Source: JBKPIY01 sp046730475 (GTDB lineage Bacteria > Actinomycetota > Thermoleophilia > Solirubrobacterales > 70-9). Taken from it: 44,759 nucleotides of DNA. A model generated the notes under the pieces. The model ran no database searches. It worked only from the letters and a program-made list of their open reading frames with translations, and had not been told where the DNA came from. Positions 30,548 through 38,979 of this stretch are shown here, piece by piece. The DNA lies in contig JBKPIY010000061.1 of the NCBI GenBank assembly GCA_046730475.1, forward strand, positions 1 to 44,759, written 5' to 3'. A program made the position numbers and the translations under genes. Within the stretch, counting starts at the first letter, position 1. Each line of letters begins with the position of its first letter.

Positions 30548-32563
30548 GTGGCCGAGCTCACCCCCGCGCAGCGGCGGCAGCGCCGCCGCCGGCTCCGACG
30601 CGCCCGCGCGATCCGGCGGCGCCGGCGCGTGGCCGTGCTCGTGATCGCCCTGATCGCATGCGCCAGCGCTGCCCTGGCCCTGAATCGTCTCGGCGGTGGC
30701 GGCGGCGGAGCTGTTTCGAGCGATGCCTCGGGCTCGCGGGTGAGGAGCAGGCTGGTCGCCAAGCGCGCCAAGGTCTCGCTCCCGCAACCGCTCTCCGGAG
30801 AGGCGGTCACGAGCGACGGCCATGGCGACATCGTGGTCGCCGGGGGGCTGGACGCAGTCGACGCCTCGCTCGACGGCGTCTTCCGGCTCGGGCCGGGTGG
30901 CAAGCTCATGCCCGCCGGAACGCTCGCGGCACCCCTTCACGACGCCGCGGCGGCGACGGCCGGCGGCCGGGTCCTGGTCCTCGGAGGCGGCGCCGGCGCG
31001 AGCACCGATCAGGTCCAGGCGCTTGGGGGCGGGGAGGCGGCGCAGTCGGTCGGTCATCTGCCGCGTGTTCGTTCGGATCTGGCCGCGGCTTCGCTCGGCG
31101 GCCAGGCCTACGTCCTCGGCGGCTACGACGGACACAGCCTCGATCCGAGCGTCCTTGCCACCGGCGATGGGAGCGGCTTTCGCACGATCGGGCAGCTGGC
31201 GGTCGCGGTGCGATATCCGGGAGTCGCCGCCGCCGCGGGCAGGATCTACGCCTTCGGCGGCCAGCGCAGCGGCGGAGCGCCCACCCGGGCGATCCAGGCG
31301 GTCGACGCGACCGGCGGTCGGGCGAAGGTGGTGGGCCACCTGCCCCACGCCCTCTCCCACGCCTCCGCCGTTGCCCTCCAGGGGCGGGTGTACGTCCTCG
31401 GCGGCGACCGCGGCGGCGGCGCCACCCGCGACATTCTCGAGTTCGACCCGGCGAGCGGACGGATCCATCGCGTCGGTCGGCTGCCATTCGCCGTCTCGAA
31501 CGCGGCGGCGGCGACAAGCGGCGCGACGGCGTACCTGATCGGCGGCATCGGAGCCGGCGGAGGTCCCCTCTCCTCGGTGATCACGCTGCGACTCGCCTCG
31601 GTCACGGTGACCGGTCCGGCGCCTACCGTGGCGGCCGGCGAACCGCCCTTTCACGGCGAGCTGCTGATCGCCGACCGCGGCAACAACCGGCTGCTGTTGG
31701 TCGATTCCTCGAAGCGAGTGCTGTGGCGATACCCGTCGAAGGGGCGCCCGGCGCCGAAGGGGGGCTTCTACTTCCCCGACGACGCCTTCTTCGTCCACCA
31801 CGGGCGGGCGATCATCACCAACGAGGAGGACAACGACACGATCATCGAGCTCGGCTACCCGTCGGGGAAGGTGCTTTTCACCTATGGACACCCCCGCCAG
31901 CCGGGATCGGCTCCCGGTTACCTGAGCCAGCCCGACGACGCCTACCTGCTGAAGAGCGGCCAGATCACGGTCGCCGACGCGCAGAATTGCCGCGTTCTCT
32001 TCATCGGGCGGGGCGGCCATCCGCAGGGACAGATCGGCACCAACGGCAGCTGCGTCCACGATCCCCCGCGCTCGATCGCCTATCCGAACGGCGACACCCC
32101 CCTGGCGAACGGGCACTTCCTCCTCTCCGAGGTCACGGGCTCCTACATCGACGAAGTCACGGCCTCGGGGAAGGTGATCTGGAGCAGGCACCTGCCGATC
32201 GCCTACCCATCGGACCCGCAGCAGCTCGGGCCGAACCGCTACCTCGTGGCCGACTACCACCGCCCCGGCGGGATCTACGAGTTCAACCGCAAGGGCAAGA
32301 TCCTCTGGTCGTATCACCCTCGGTCCGGCTCGGGGATGCTCGACCATCCGAGCCTCGCCGAGCGGCTCCCAAGCGGCCTGATCGCCGTCAACGACGACTA
32401 CCGGCACCGGGTGGCGATCGTCGACCCCGCCACCAACAGGATCGTCTGGCAATACGGGAGAACCGACCACGCCGGACGAGGGAGGGATCGCCTGAGGATC
32501 CCCGACGGGTTCGACCTGCTTCAAGCTGGCGGGGTGATCCCGACGCATCCCTTTACGGGGTAG
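30548..32563 (+). CDS. Membrane-anchored double beta-propeller protein (Kelch plus NHL/PQQ-like)
   Basis: A 671-residue protein. The first 30 residues are almost all Arg, then one membrane helix (VAVLVIALIACASAALAL), so the body lies outside the cell. Residues about 75-365 show Kelch-like repeats (GQAYVLGGYDGHSLDPSVLA; GRIYAFGGQRSGGAPTRAI; GRVYVLGGDRGGGATRDIL). Residues about 380-665 form a second propeller of the NHL/PQQ type (GELLIADRGNNRLLLVDSSK, VLWRYPSKG; KILWSYHPRSGSGMLDHP; IVDPATNRIVWQYGRTDH). Such proteins usually bind partners or polymers rather than catalyse. The start is GTG 30548. The Arg-rich N-terminus may be stabilised by positive-inside topology. Confidence 0.82.
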   Translation: MAELTPAQRRQRRRRLRRARAIRRRRRVAVLVIALIACASAALALNRLGGGGGGAVSSDASGSRVRSRLVAKRAKVSLPQPLSGEAVTSDGHGDIVVAGGLDAVDASLDGVFRLGPGGKLMPAGTLAAPLHDAAAATAGGRVLVLGGGAGASTDQVQALGGGEAAQSVGHLPRVRSDLAAASLGGQAYVLGGYDGHSLDPSVLATGDGSGFRTIGQLAVAVRYPGVAAAAGRIYAFGGQRSGGAPTRAIQAVDATGGRAKVVGHLPHALSHASAVALQGRVYVLGGDRGGGATRDILEFDPASGRIHRVGRLPFAVSNAAAATSGATAYLIGGIGAGGGPLSSVITLRLASVTVTGPAPTVAAGEPPFHGELLIADRGNNRLLLVDSSKRVLWRYPSKGRPAPKGGFYFPDDAFFVHHGRAIITNEEDNDTIIELGYPSGKVLFTYGHPRQPGSAPGYLSQPDDAYLLKSGQITVADAQNCRVLFIGRGGHPQGQIGTNGSCVHDPPRSIAYPNGDTPLANGHFLLSEVTGSYIDEVTASGKVIWSRHLPIAYPSDPQQLGPNRYLVADYHRPGGIYEFNRKGKILWSYHPRSGSGMLDHPSLAERLPSGLIAVNDDYRHRVAIVDPATNRIVWQYGRTDHAGRGRDRLRIPDGFDLLQAGGVIPTHPFTG

Positions 32564-32619
32564 GCCAGCCGGACACGCGCGGCCCAGCGGGGTGGCTTTC
32601 CGAGCTCGGGGCTCGGGTC

Positions 32620-33639
32620 CTAGCTGAGGGCGCCCTCGTCGGCGAACCCAGCTCGCAACAGCCGGGGCACCTGCTTTAGCGGGTCGGGGGTGTCGAGGAG
32701 GATCACCCCGAGCTCCCTCCCCCCCAGCCTTGCGGTGGTCACGTAGCAGCTTCCCGCCGCGATCGTGTAGCCGGTCTTCAGCCCCGTCACCCGGGCCTTC
32801 GGCAGCCCCGCGATCCCGCGCTGGAGGAAGTAATGGTTGTTGTACAGCTCGATTCGCCCTCCCTTCACCGGGAACCGGAAGAAGATCCGCCGGGTCGCCG
32901 CCACCCGCGCGATCAGCCGGTTCGCGAGGTCGGCTCGCGCCAGCGCCGCCAGGTCGAGGGGGCAGGAATGGTTGTGGCGGTTCTTCAGCCCCGACGGGTT
33001 GGCGAAGTGGGTGCAGCGGAGGCCCAGCCGTCTCGCCCGGCGGTTCATGCGGGCGACGAACCGGTGAACCTTCCCGGCATCGTGCTGGGCGAGCGCCACC
33101 GCCGCGTCGTTGGCCGATTCCATGATCAGGGCGTAGAAGAGCGGCTTCAGCCGGATCCGCTCGCCCGGGCGCAGCAGCCCGAGCTTGGAGCCCCCGGTTT
33201 CGGCGGCCTGCCTGGTGATCCGGACCCGCTCGGTCAACCGGTCGCCCTCCGCAACCAGAAGCGCGGTCATCATCTTCGTCAGGCTCGCGATCGGCATCCG
33301 CCTCCCCGCGGCCCGCTTCCACAGCACCTCTCCGGTGTCGACGTCGAACAGCAGCCCCGCCCGCGGCGGGTGCTTGAAACCGACCGCGAGCTGGGCCCCG
33401 GTGGCGGCGGAGACCGCGAATGGGCCGGGTTCGATCGGCTCAGGCCCCTGCCCGATGCCGCGATCTCCGTTCAGGCCGCCACCTCCCCCGACGGCGGGAG
33501 GGGTTTCGGTCGAAAGGGCGCTTCCGCGGCCCGCGATGGTCGCCGGGTCGTCCGTTCGCTGCGCCCACAGAGCCAGCGCCACCGCGGTCGTAACCGCGAA
33601 CGCGACCAGCGCCAGGGCGGTGATTGCGACCTTACTCAT
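32620..33639 (-). CDS. D-alanyl-D-alanine carboxypeptidase (PBP5-like)
   Basis: A 339-residue serine peptidase that trims peptidoglycan stem peptides outside the membrane. It has an N-terminal membrane helix (VAITALALVAFAVTTAVALA), a Pro/Gly-rich linker to about residue 72, and then the S11 catalytic domain with all three motifs: SLTK (Ser119, Lys122), SAN (175-177) and KTG (288-290). The C-terminal domain of PBP5 is missing, as in many actinobacterial members. Its start overlaps the preceding small membrane gene by 8 bases, and the rhomboid gene lies just upstream, forming a minus-strand envelope cluster. Confidence 0.93.
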   Translation of the reverse strand: MSKVAITALALVAFAVTTAVALALWAQRTDDPATIAGRGSALSTETPPAVGGGGGLNGDRGIGQGPEPIEPGPFAVSAATGAQLAVGFKHPPRAGLLFDVDTGEVLWKRAAGRRMPIASLTKMMTALLVAEGDRLTERVRITRQAAETGGSKLGLLRPGERIRLKPLFYALIMESANDAAVALAQHDAGKVHRFVARMNRRARRLGLRCTHFANPSGLKNRHNHSCPLDLAALARADLANRLIARVAATRRIFFRFPVKGGRIELYNNHYFLQRGIAGLPKARVTGLKTGYTIAAGSCYVTTARLGGRELGVILLDTPDPLKQVPRLLRAGFADEGALS

Positions 33640-33817
33640 CGGGGGGATTGCGGATCGCGCCGATCAGCCCGGCGGCGATCATGGCGAGGATCACGAGCGA
33701 GACGAGGGTGAAGATGTCGACGCTCGAGTCGAGCGCGACCGAGATCGTCATCAAGCCAAGCGCGGCGCAGAATACGAGCCCGAGCACGAGGAGGCCGATG
33801 CGGAGGTCGGGATCCAC
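33632..33817 (-). CDS. Small two-helix membrane protein
   Basis: A 61-residue protein composed of two membrane helices (IGLLVLGLVFCAALGLMTIS and TLVSLVILAMIAAGLIGAI) joined by a short loop with Asp residues, ending IRNPPDE. GTG 33817 has GGAAGGG upstream. It lies 12 bases after the rhomboid stop and overlaps the carboxypeptidase start by 8 bases, so it is part of the same transcript. No family is recognised. Small proteins of this kind may assist a neighbouring membrane enzyme, but that is speculative. Confidence 0.72.
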   Translation of the reverse strand: MDPDLRIGLLVLGLVFCAALGLMTISVALDSSVDIFTLVSLVILAMIAAGLIGAIRNPPDE

Positions 33818-33829
33818 CTCGGGCCCTTC

Positions 33830-34705
33830 CTAGTACGCCGGCAGCGACGGCTCCGGCCTCCGTCGCTTGGCGAACAGCTTGATCGCGGCGAGGCCGAAGA
33901 CAAAGCCGCCGACGTGCGCGAAGTAGGCGATCCCGCCACCGCCGCTCGACACCGCGACCTGGCCGACTGCGGGCAGGAACTGGAGGGCGAACCAGATCGC
34001 GAGCAGCACCAGGGCCGGGATCTCGACCAGGGTGACGAAGAAGATGATGAAGATCAGAGTGAGCACCCGCGCCTGCGGGAAGAGGAGGGCGTAGGCGCCG
34101 AGCACCCCCGCGATCGCCCCCGAGGCGCCGATCGTGGGGGCGGTCGAGTCGCCGGTGAACAGCGCCTGGAGCAGGGTCTGGGAGTAGACGGCGGCCAGTC
34201 CGGCGAGGAGGTAGAAGACGATGAATCGCGGCCGTCCCATCGAGTCCTCGACGTTGTTGCCGAAGATCCAGAGGAACAGCATGTTGAAGGCGATGTGCAG
34301 CCATCCGCCGTGCATGAACATCGACGTGAAGAGCGTCTCCCACCAGGGTGCCTGATCGAGCGGGATCGGGTCGGTGACGTCCAGCCCCTGGGACTGGGCC
34401 GCCCTGGCGACGCCCGCCGCCCGTCGATAGTCCTTCGTTCCCTCGCAGACCACCTCCTCGCTGACGACGTGACCGTTCAAGACCGGGGCGTAGTCGCATT
34501 TCTGGTCGCTGGAGTGGCTGATCCGGTACGGGATCGCCCCGTACCGCAGGGCGCTCTGGTCGAGCGCGGACAAGCCGGCGTCGCTGAGCCGCGCGTCGGT
34601 GGGAAAGCTGAGCTGCCAGATGAAGACCGCGACGTTGATCAGAATCAGGGCGATCGTCACCACCGGCAGCCGGGAGGTCGGGATGTTGTCCTTGATCGGG
34701 ATCAT
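33830..34705 (-). CDS. Rhomboid-family intramembrane serine protease
   Basis: A 291-residue membrane protease with about 6-7 helices. The catalytic Ser195 is in IGASGAIAGVLGAY and the catalytic His264 in IAYFAHVGGFVFG. The conserved HGGWLHIAFNMLFLWIFGNN region (about 132-151) supplies the family's His and Asn residues. An N-terminal helix (VVTIALILINVAVFIWQL) precedes a longish extracytoplasmic loop with two Cys (KCDYAP, VVCEGT). The substrate is unknown. The start is ATG 34705, with TAGGCT 18 bases upstream as a possible -10 box. Confidence 0.94.
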   Translation of the reverse strand: MIPIKDNIPTSRLPVVTIALILINVAVFIWQLSFPTDARLSDAGLSALDQSALRYGAIPYRISHSSDQKCDYAPVLNGHVVSEEVVCEGTKDYRRAAGVARAAQSQGLDVTDPIPLDQAPWWETLFTSMFMHGGWLHIAFNMLFLWIFGNNVEDSMGRPRFIVFYLLAGLAAVYSQTLLQALFTGDSTAPTIGASGAIAGVLGAYALLFPQARVLTLIFIIFFVTLVEIPALVLLAIWFALQFLPAVGQVAVSSGGGGIAYFAHVGGFVFGLAAIKLFAKRRRPEPSLPAY

Positions 34706-34800
34706 TCGGGGCCGGCTCGCCGAAGCCTAGACGCGACCCCCGGGGGGGTGGTCGCGCACCCGGAATCCCGGCTGCGGGGTCGGCTTGGGAGAATCAGGGG

Positions 34801-35499
34801 ATGGCGCGAACCGCGGATCCATGGCGCGACACGGACGTGATCGACCAGCGGGCCCCGCGCTTCAACCAGGCGGTGGTCGGCATCGTCGCCCTGCTCGGCG
34901 CTGCGTTCGGATGGCCACTCGCCTGGGCGCTGGTGTCGGCCCAACTCCTGATCGGGCTCACCCTGGGACGCCGCTTCTGCCTCACCTGCGTTGCCTACTT
35001 CACCCTGATCCAGCCCCGGTTCGGGGAGGGCCCGCTCGAGGACTCCCGCCCGCCCCGGCTCGCGAACGTGATCGGTTTCGCCTTCCTCGGCTCCGCCGCC
35101 GCCGCCTGGTGGCTGGGCTCCCCGGCCGCCGGCACCGTGCTCGGCTCGATCGTCGCCGCCCTGGCGCTGCTCGCGGCGAGCACCGGCTTCTGCGCCGGCT
35201 GCGAGCTATACCGACTGGGGGCGCGGCTGCGGGGGATCTCACCCCGCCACCATGACCAGATCGACCTCGGCGAGCTCGGCGAGCTGAACGGCGCCACTCG
35301 CGCCTACGTCGAGTTCAGCCATCCGCTCTGCGCCGAGTGCCGGCAGTGGGAGCGGCGGCTGGCAGATCGCGGCGACCCCCTCCTCACCGTCGACGTCCGG
35401 GAGCGTCCCGAGCTCGCCCGTCGGTACGGGATCGCGGTGGTCCCGACGGTATTCGCCGTCGCCGGCGACGGCTCGGTCCTCGAGCGGCTCACTCCCTAA
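34801..35499 (+). CDS. DUF4395-thioredoxin fusion protein
   Basis: A 232-residue protein. Residues about 10-145 match DUF4395: VIDQRAPRFNQAVVGIVALL, a short loop, EDSRPPRLANVIGFAFLGSA and ASTGFCAGCELYRLGARLRG, with four membrane helices and paired Cys residues (CLTC; CAGC). Residues about 165-232 are a shortened thioredoxin fold: YVEFSHPLCAECRQWERRL, with a CAEC redox motif, and IAVVPTVFAVAGDG, with the cis-Pro. The fusion suggests membrane-linked thiol chemistry, with electrons passing between the membrane cysteines and the CxxC. The start is ATG 34801 with AGGGG just upstream. Stand-alone DUF4395 proteins are commonly linked to thioredoxin or sulfurtransferase genes. Confidence 0.82.
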   Translation: MARTADPWRDTDVIDQRAPRFNQAVVGIVALLGAAFGWPLAWALVSAQLLIGLTLGRRFCLTCVAYFTLIQPRFGEGPLEDSRPPRLANVIGFAFLGSAAAAWWLGSPAAGTVLGSIVAALALLAASTGFCAGCELYRLGARLRGISPRHHDQIDLGELGELNGATRAYVEFSHPLCAECRQWERRLADRGDPLLTVDVRERPELARRYGIAVVPTVFAVAGDGSVLERLTP

Positions 35500-35546
35500 G
35501 GGGCGCGGGCGCCGGGGGAGCGGCCGGGCGCCCGCCTGGATGGCCT

Positions 35547-36743
35547 TCAGTGGCTGCCCAGCTCCGGCGGGATCTCGTATCCGCGCGCTGGGAGCTCGGC
35601 CGAGCGGGGCTCCGGCCGTGCGATCCGCGAGCTGGCCGCCACCGCGCCCGACCGGGTCCAGCGAATCGGCAGTGGGGAGAGGGCACTCATCGCGCTCCAG
35701 GTGGGGGCGCCGATGGCGCCGGTCGGCTCGAGGCCGTAGTCCGCCTGGAAGGCCGCCACCGCGGCACCCGTGATCGGGCCGAAGGAGCCCGTGATCTTCG
35801 AGGTGTACCCGCCGCCCGCGAGCAGCTGCTGGGCCCAGACGACCACGTCGCCCCTCGAGCCCTGTTCCAGGCGGGGGTACTTGCGGGTTGGCTGGTAGCC
35901 GACCGGCGCCTGGACCGGCTTCGGCCCGATCGCCTTCCACCCGCGGGCGCTGGCCGACTGCCACGACCACCAGCTCACCCCCGCCATCTCGTGGGCGACG
36001 GCCAGCCTCCGGAAGCGCCGGATCTGGCTGGCCGGAGGGTTCGCGTAGACCTGGCCGAGCGGCAGGATCGGCCGGCGGTAGACCCGGTTGAAGGCGTAGG
36101 TGTGGGCGAAGGCCCAGTCCACCTTGTCGCCGATCGTGTACCAGTAGAGCTGCGGGACGTTGAACTGGGCCCCGCCGGGGCCGAGGAACACCGAGTACGG
36201 GTACGCGGGGTGGTAGTCGACGTACGGGAACCCCGCCAGTCCCACCGGGTAATCGTCGCCGATCAACATTCGCAGCTTGTGGATGTAGGTCCAGGCCTTG
36301 GCGTACCGGCCCTCGTAGTCGGACTCGGCGTCGATCACGAGGCAGTCGGCGCCCTTGCCGACCGCCGCGGCGCCGACCCGGGCCTCGTGCTTGGGCTCCC
36401 TCCCGTAGACGAACTGCCACCCGCACACCTTCAGCCCGCGGGCCTGGAGCGCCGACACCAGCGACGAGGAGAATTGGCTCCAGACGTGGCTGCCGTCGCC
36501 CGCCTTGATCAGGACGACCCGGAGCCCACGCCTGTGCGCCCGCTTGGCGATCCTGCCCACGTCACCGTGGGAGGACTGGCTCACGTACCAGATCCACATC
36601 CCGTTCCCGGCCAGCGGGCTGGTCGCGGGGTCGGGCTGGGAGCTCTCCTGCGCCCCAGCGTGCCCGCCCGTGATCGCTCCGGCCAGCGCCGCCACCGCGG
36701 CGAGCATGCCGGCTGCGCGCGTTCTTCTCCCGGGAGGAGCCAT
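35547..36743 (-). CDS. Secreted TIM-barrel protein with peptidoglycan-binding domain
   Basis: A 398-residue exported protein. It has a signal peptide (AAGMLAAVAALAGAITGGHAG), then a barrel-like domain (about 47-280) with MWIWYVSQSSHGDVGRIAKR, LRVVLIKAGDGSHVWSQF, ADCLVIDAESDYEGRYAK and VPQLYWYTIGDKVDWAFAHT, suggesting a GH25-like or related hydrolase fold. A PG_binding_1 domain follows (about 300-355: LEQGSRGDVVVWAQQLLAGG; FGPITGAAVAAFQADYGLEP). The Asp/Glu in VIDAESDYE are candidate catalytic residues. ATG 36743 follows TACGCT with a 6-base gap (leaderless layout). It probably acts in the cell wall, but hydrolytic activity is unproven. Confidence 0.8.
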   Translation of the reverse strand: MAPPGRRTRAAGMLAAVAALAGAITGGHAGAQESSQPDPATSPLAGNGMWIWYVSQSSHGDVGRIAKRAHRRGLRVVLIKAGDGSHVWSQFSSSLVSALQARGLKVCGWQFVYGREPKHEARVGAAAVGKGADCLVIDAESDYEGRYAKAWTYIHKLRMLIGDDYPVGLAGFPYVDYHPAYPYSVFLGPGGAQFNVPQLYWYTIGDKVDWAFAHTYAFNRVYRRPILPLGQVYANPPASQIRRFRRLAVAHEMAGVSWWSWQSASARGWKAIGPKPVQAPVGYQPTRKYPRLEQGSRGDVVVWAQQLLAGGGYTSKITGSFGPITGAAVAAFQADYGLEPTGAIGAPTWSAMSALSPLPIRWTRSGAVAASSRIARPEPRSAELPARGYEIPPELGSH

Positions 36744-36868
36744 CGAGTCAGCGTACGTTCCCCGTGAACACGCAAATGCAGCGAAAGGTTCACTTCGGCG
36801 ACTTCGCGGGGGCGGTCGGCGAGACCCGTCGCGGCGGCCGGGTGGACCCGAACTAAGGCGCGCCGACC

Positions 36869-37225
36869 CTAGTCGTGCTCGCCGGACTCAACCGACTCGA
36901 GCACCCCAAGGAGCTCGCCGACCCGGCAGACCAGAAGCCGCTCTTCGTCGATCTCGACCCAGACTCCGGCGGAGGCGGGGAAGACCACGTGGTCTCCGGG
37001 CTCAACCGGCATGTCCACTCCAACGTGACCCCACCAGTCCAGGCCGGGCCCCACGTCCAGGATGATCCCCTGCTGGGGCGGGGGCTCGTGGCTTCCGGGC
37101 GGCACCACCAACCCCGAACGCCGCACCCGGTCCTGGTCGAGTTCCTTGATCACCACCTGGTCGAACAGGGGCTTCAGCCGGTGCCTGACCGCCTCGATCG
37201 GGTCAGGTCTCTGTCTGGTGCTCAC
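36869..37225 (-). CDS. GroES-like co-chaperonin (orphan, divergent)
   Basis: A 118-residue protein with the Cpn10 layout: LKPLFDQVVIKELDQDRVRR at the start of the fold, a mobile-loop-like RRSGLVVPPGSHEPPPQQG, GIILDVGPGLDWWG, EPGDHVVFPASAGVWVEIDE and LLVCRVGELLGVLE at the end. It is longer than ordinary GroES (about 97), with a DWWGHVGVDM insertion, and has no groEL next to it. The start is GTG 37225. It may serve a distant GroEL or have another role. It sits just downstream of lipA in the same direction, 66 bases away. Confidence 0.78.
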   Translation of the reverse strand: MSTRQRPDPIEAVRHRLKPLFDQVVIKELDQDRVRRSGLVVPPGSHEPPPQQGIILDVGPGLDWWGHVGVDMPVEPGDHVVFPASAGVWVEIDEERLLVCRVGELLGVLESVESGEHD

Positions 37226-37291
37226 GGTCCCGTTTGGTGGGTTTGCTCTCCGCCTGGATTCTCGCGCGGGCGGGATCGTCCTGCGTCGAGA

Positions 37292-38266
37292 CTAAGCGGC
37301 GGCGGCCGCCGCCCGCCGCTCAGCTACCTCGCGGGCGCTCTCATCCGCGTGATAGGAGCTGCGGACGAGGGGGCCGGAGGCGACCGACTCGAACCCGAGC
37401 CCGTAGGCCGCCCTCTCGAGCGCGGCGAACTCATCGGGGTGCCAGTAGCGGGCCACCGGGAGGTGGTTCTCGGTAGGGCGGAGGTACTGACCGACGGTCA
37501 AGACCTGGACTCCGTGCTCGCGGAGGATCCCGAACGCCTCCACCATCTCGTCGAGCTCCTCGCCGAGCCCGACCATCAGTCCGGACTTGGTGACGACCTC
37601 GTCGCCGCCCATCTCCCGCGCCATCCGCAGCACCCTCGCCGAGCGCATGAAGTCGGAGCCGCGGCGGGCGATCGGGTAGAGCCGAGGGACCGTCTCGACG
37701 TTGTGATTGAAGACGTCGGGCCGCTCGTGGATCACCTTCGCCAGCGGCATCTCCTCGCCCCGGAAGTCGGGGGTCAGGACCTCGACCTTGCAGTCCGGAG
37801 CGAGCTTGCGGATCGAGCGGATCACCCCGACGAAGGCCCCCGCGCCGAGGTCGGGGAGATCGTCGCGGTCGACCGAGGTGACCACCGCATGGCGAAGGCC
37901 CATCCGTTTCACCTGGTTGGCGACCCGGAGCGGTTCCAGGGGATCGTTCCAGGTCGGCTTCCCGGTCTTCACATTGCAGAACCCGCATCGGCGGGTGCAG
38001 GTGTCGCCGAGGATCATGAAGGTGGCGGTGCCCCGCTCCCAGCACTCGCCGACGTTGGGGCAGTTGGCCTCCTGGCAGACGGTGTGGAGGTTGCCGGCAT
38101 CGATCTCGGCCTTCAGCCGCCGGTAGGTGGGGCCTCCGGGGGCGGGCACCTTCAACCACGGGGGCTTCCGCTCCCGGAACCGGACCTTGCCCTCGGCGGC
38201 CACCGTGTGACCGCCGGGCTTGGCCCGGGAGCGGGTGACATGGAGGCGGGGTGCCTGCTCGGACAT
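37292..38266 (-). CDS. lipA: Lipoyl synthase
   Basis: A 324-residue radical SAM enzyme inserting two sulfurs into octanoyl groups on E2 and GcvH proteins. The auxiliary cluster ligands are in VCQEANCPNVGEC (Cys64, 69, 75) and the radical SAM cluster in CTRRCGFC (Cys90, 94, 97). GMMVGLGE-type GLMVGLGEELDEMVE and a C-terminal SVASGPLVRSSYHADE with the conserved RSSY are present. It starts 5 bases after lipB ends, so the two are co-translated from the oxoacid dehydrogenase operon whose E2 it modifies. Confidence 0.97.
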   Translation of the reverse strand: MSEQAPRLHVTRSRAKPGGHTVAAEGKVRFRERKPPWLKVPAPGGPTYRRLKAEIDAGNLHTVCQEANCPNVGECWERGTATFMILGDTCTRRCGFCNVKTGKPTWNDPLEPLRVANQVKRMGLRHAVVTSVDRDDLPDLGAGAFVGVIRSIRKLAPDCKVEVLTPDFRGEEMPLAKVIHERPDVFNHNVETVPRLYPIARRGSDFMRSARVLRMAREMGGDEVVTKSGLMVGLGEELDEMVEAFGILREHGVQVLTVGQYLRPTENHLPVARYWHPDEFAALERAAYGLGFESVASGPLVRSSYHADESAREVAERRAAAAAA

Positions 38267-38271
38267 CGTCC

Positions 38272-38979
38272 CTAGGCTACTGCCGCACGGGTCTCGTTAA
38301 GGCGGGCGAGGTCGATCTCCTGCGGACGGCGCTCGTAGACCTCGCCGAACTGCTGGATCACGACCTCGCTGAAGGCCTCCATCGACTGCTGGGCGCCCAA
38401 CTCCCCGCTCAGCGACGTCATCCGGCAGCCCTCGATTCCGCAGGGGACGATCCACTCGAACGGCTGAAGGTCGTTGTTGACGTTGATCGCGAACCCGTGG
38501 GTGGTGACGCCGCGGCTCAAGTGGACACCGATCGAGCCGATCTTGCGCCCCTCCGGCGGGCGACCGCCGACCCAGACGCCCGTCAGCCCGTCGATCACGC
38601 CGGCGGCGATGCCGCAGGCGGCGAGCGAGCCGATCATCACCCGCTCGAGGCCGCGAACGTACTCGTGGACGTCGCCGCCGAACGGCTTCAAATCGACGAT
38701 CGGATAGCCGACGAGCTGGCCGGGCCCGTGATAGGTGACCCGGCCGCCGCGGTCGGTGTCGCAGACCTCGATCCCCTGCATCCGGTACCAGTCCTCACCC
38801 ATCGGCAGCTCCCCGGGCTCCGAACGGCGCCCCCGCGTGTACACCGGTGGATGCTCGAGCAGGAGGAGGAGGTCGGGTGCGTCGCCGGCTTGACGCGCCG
38901 CCTGGAGCCGCTCCTGCAGCTCCCGGGCCTCCTGGTAAGGCACCAGCCCCAGCCGCGCGCACCAGAGCTGTCCGCTCAT
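38272..38979 (-). CDS. lipB: Octanoyl-[ACP]:protein octanoyltransferase
   Basis: A 235-residue enzyme moving octanoate from acyl carrier protein to lipoyl domains. It shows LLLLLEHPPVYTRGRRSE, RGGRVTYHGPGQLVGYPIVD, and the catalytic pair Lys146 (GRKIGSIGVH) and Cys180 (WIVPCGIEG). I chose ATG 38979, which overlaps the stop of the upstream dehydrogenase (ATGA). The frame is open further upstream, but that is a shadow of the dehydrogenase. LipB followed by LipA gives complete endogenous lipoylation for the E2 encoded in the same operon. Confidence 0.96.
   Translation of the reverse strand: MSGQLWCARLGLVPYQEARELQERLQAARQAGDAPDLLLLLEHPPVYTRGRRSEPGELPMGEDWYRMQGIEVCDTDRGGRVTYHGPGQLVGYPIVDLKPFGGDVHEYVRGLERVMIGSLAACGIAAGVIDGLTGVWVGGRPPEGRKIGSIGVHLSRGVTTHGFAINVNNDLQPFEWIVPCGIEGCRMTSLSGELGAQQSMEAFSEVVIQQFGEVYERRPQEIDLARLNETRAAVA

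Noticed and set aside
30518..33322. A 934-codon open frame on the minus strand, the longest in the window
   Set aside because: It lies opposite the double-propeller gene and out of frame with the carboxypeptidase gene; its composition is Arg/Asp/Gly low-complexity typical of antisense frames in GC-rich DNA, and it matches no family.
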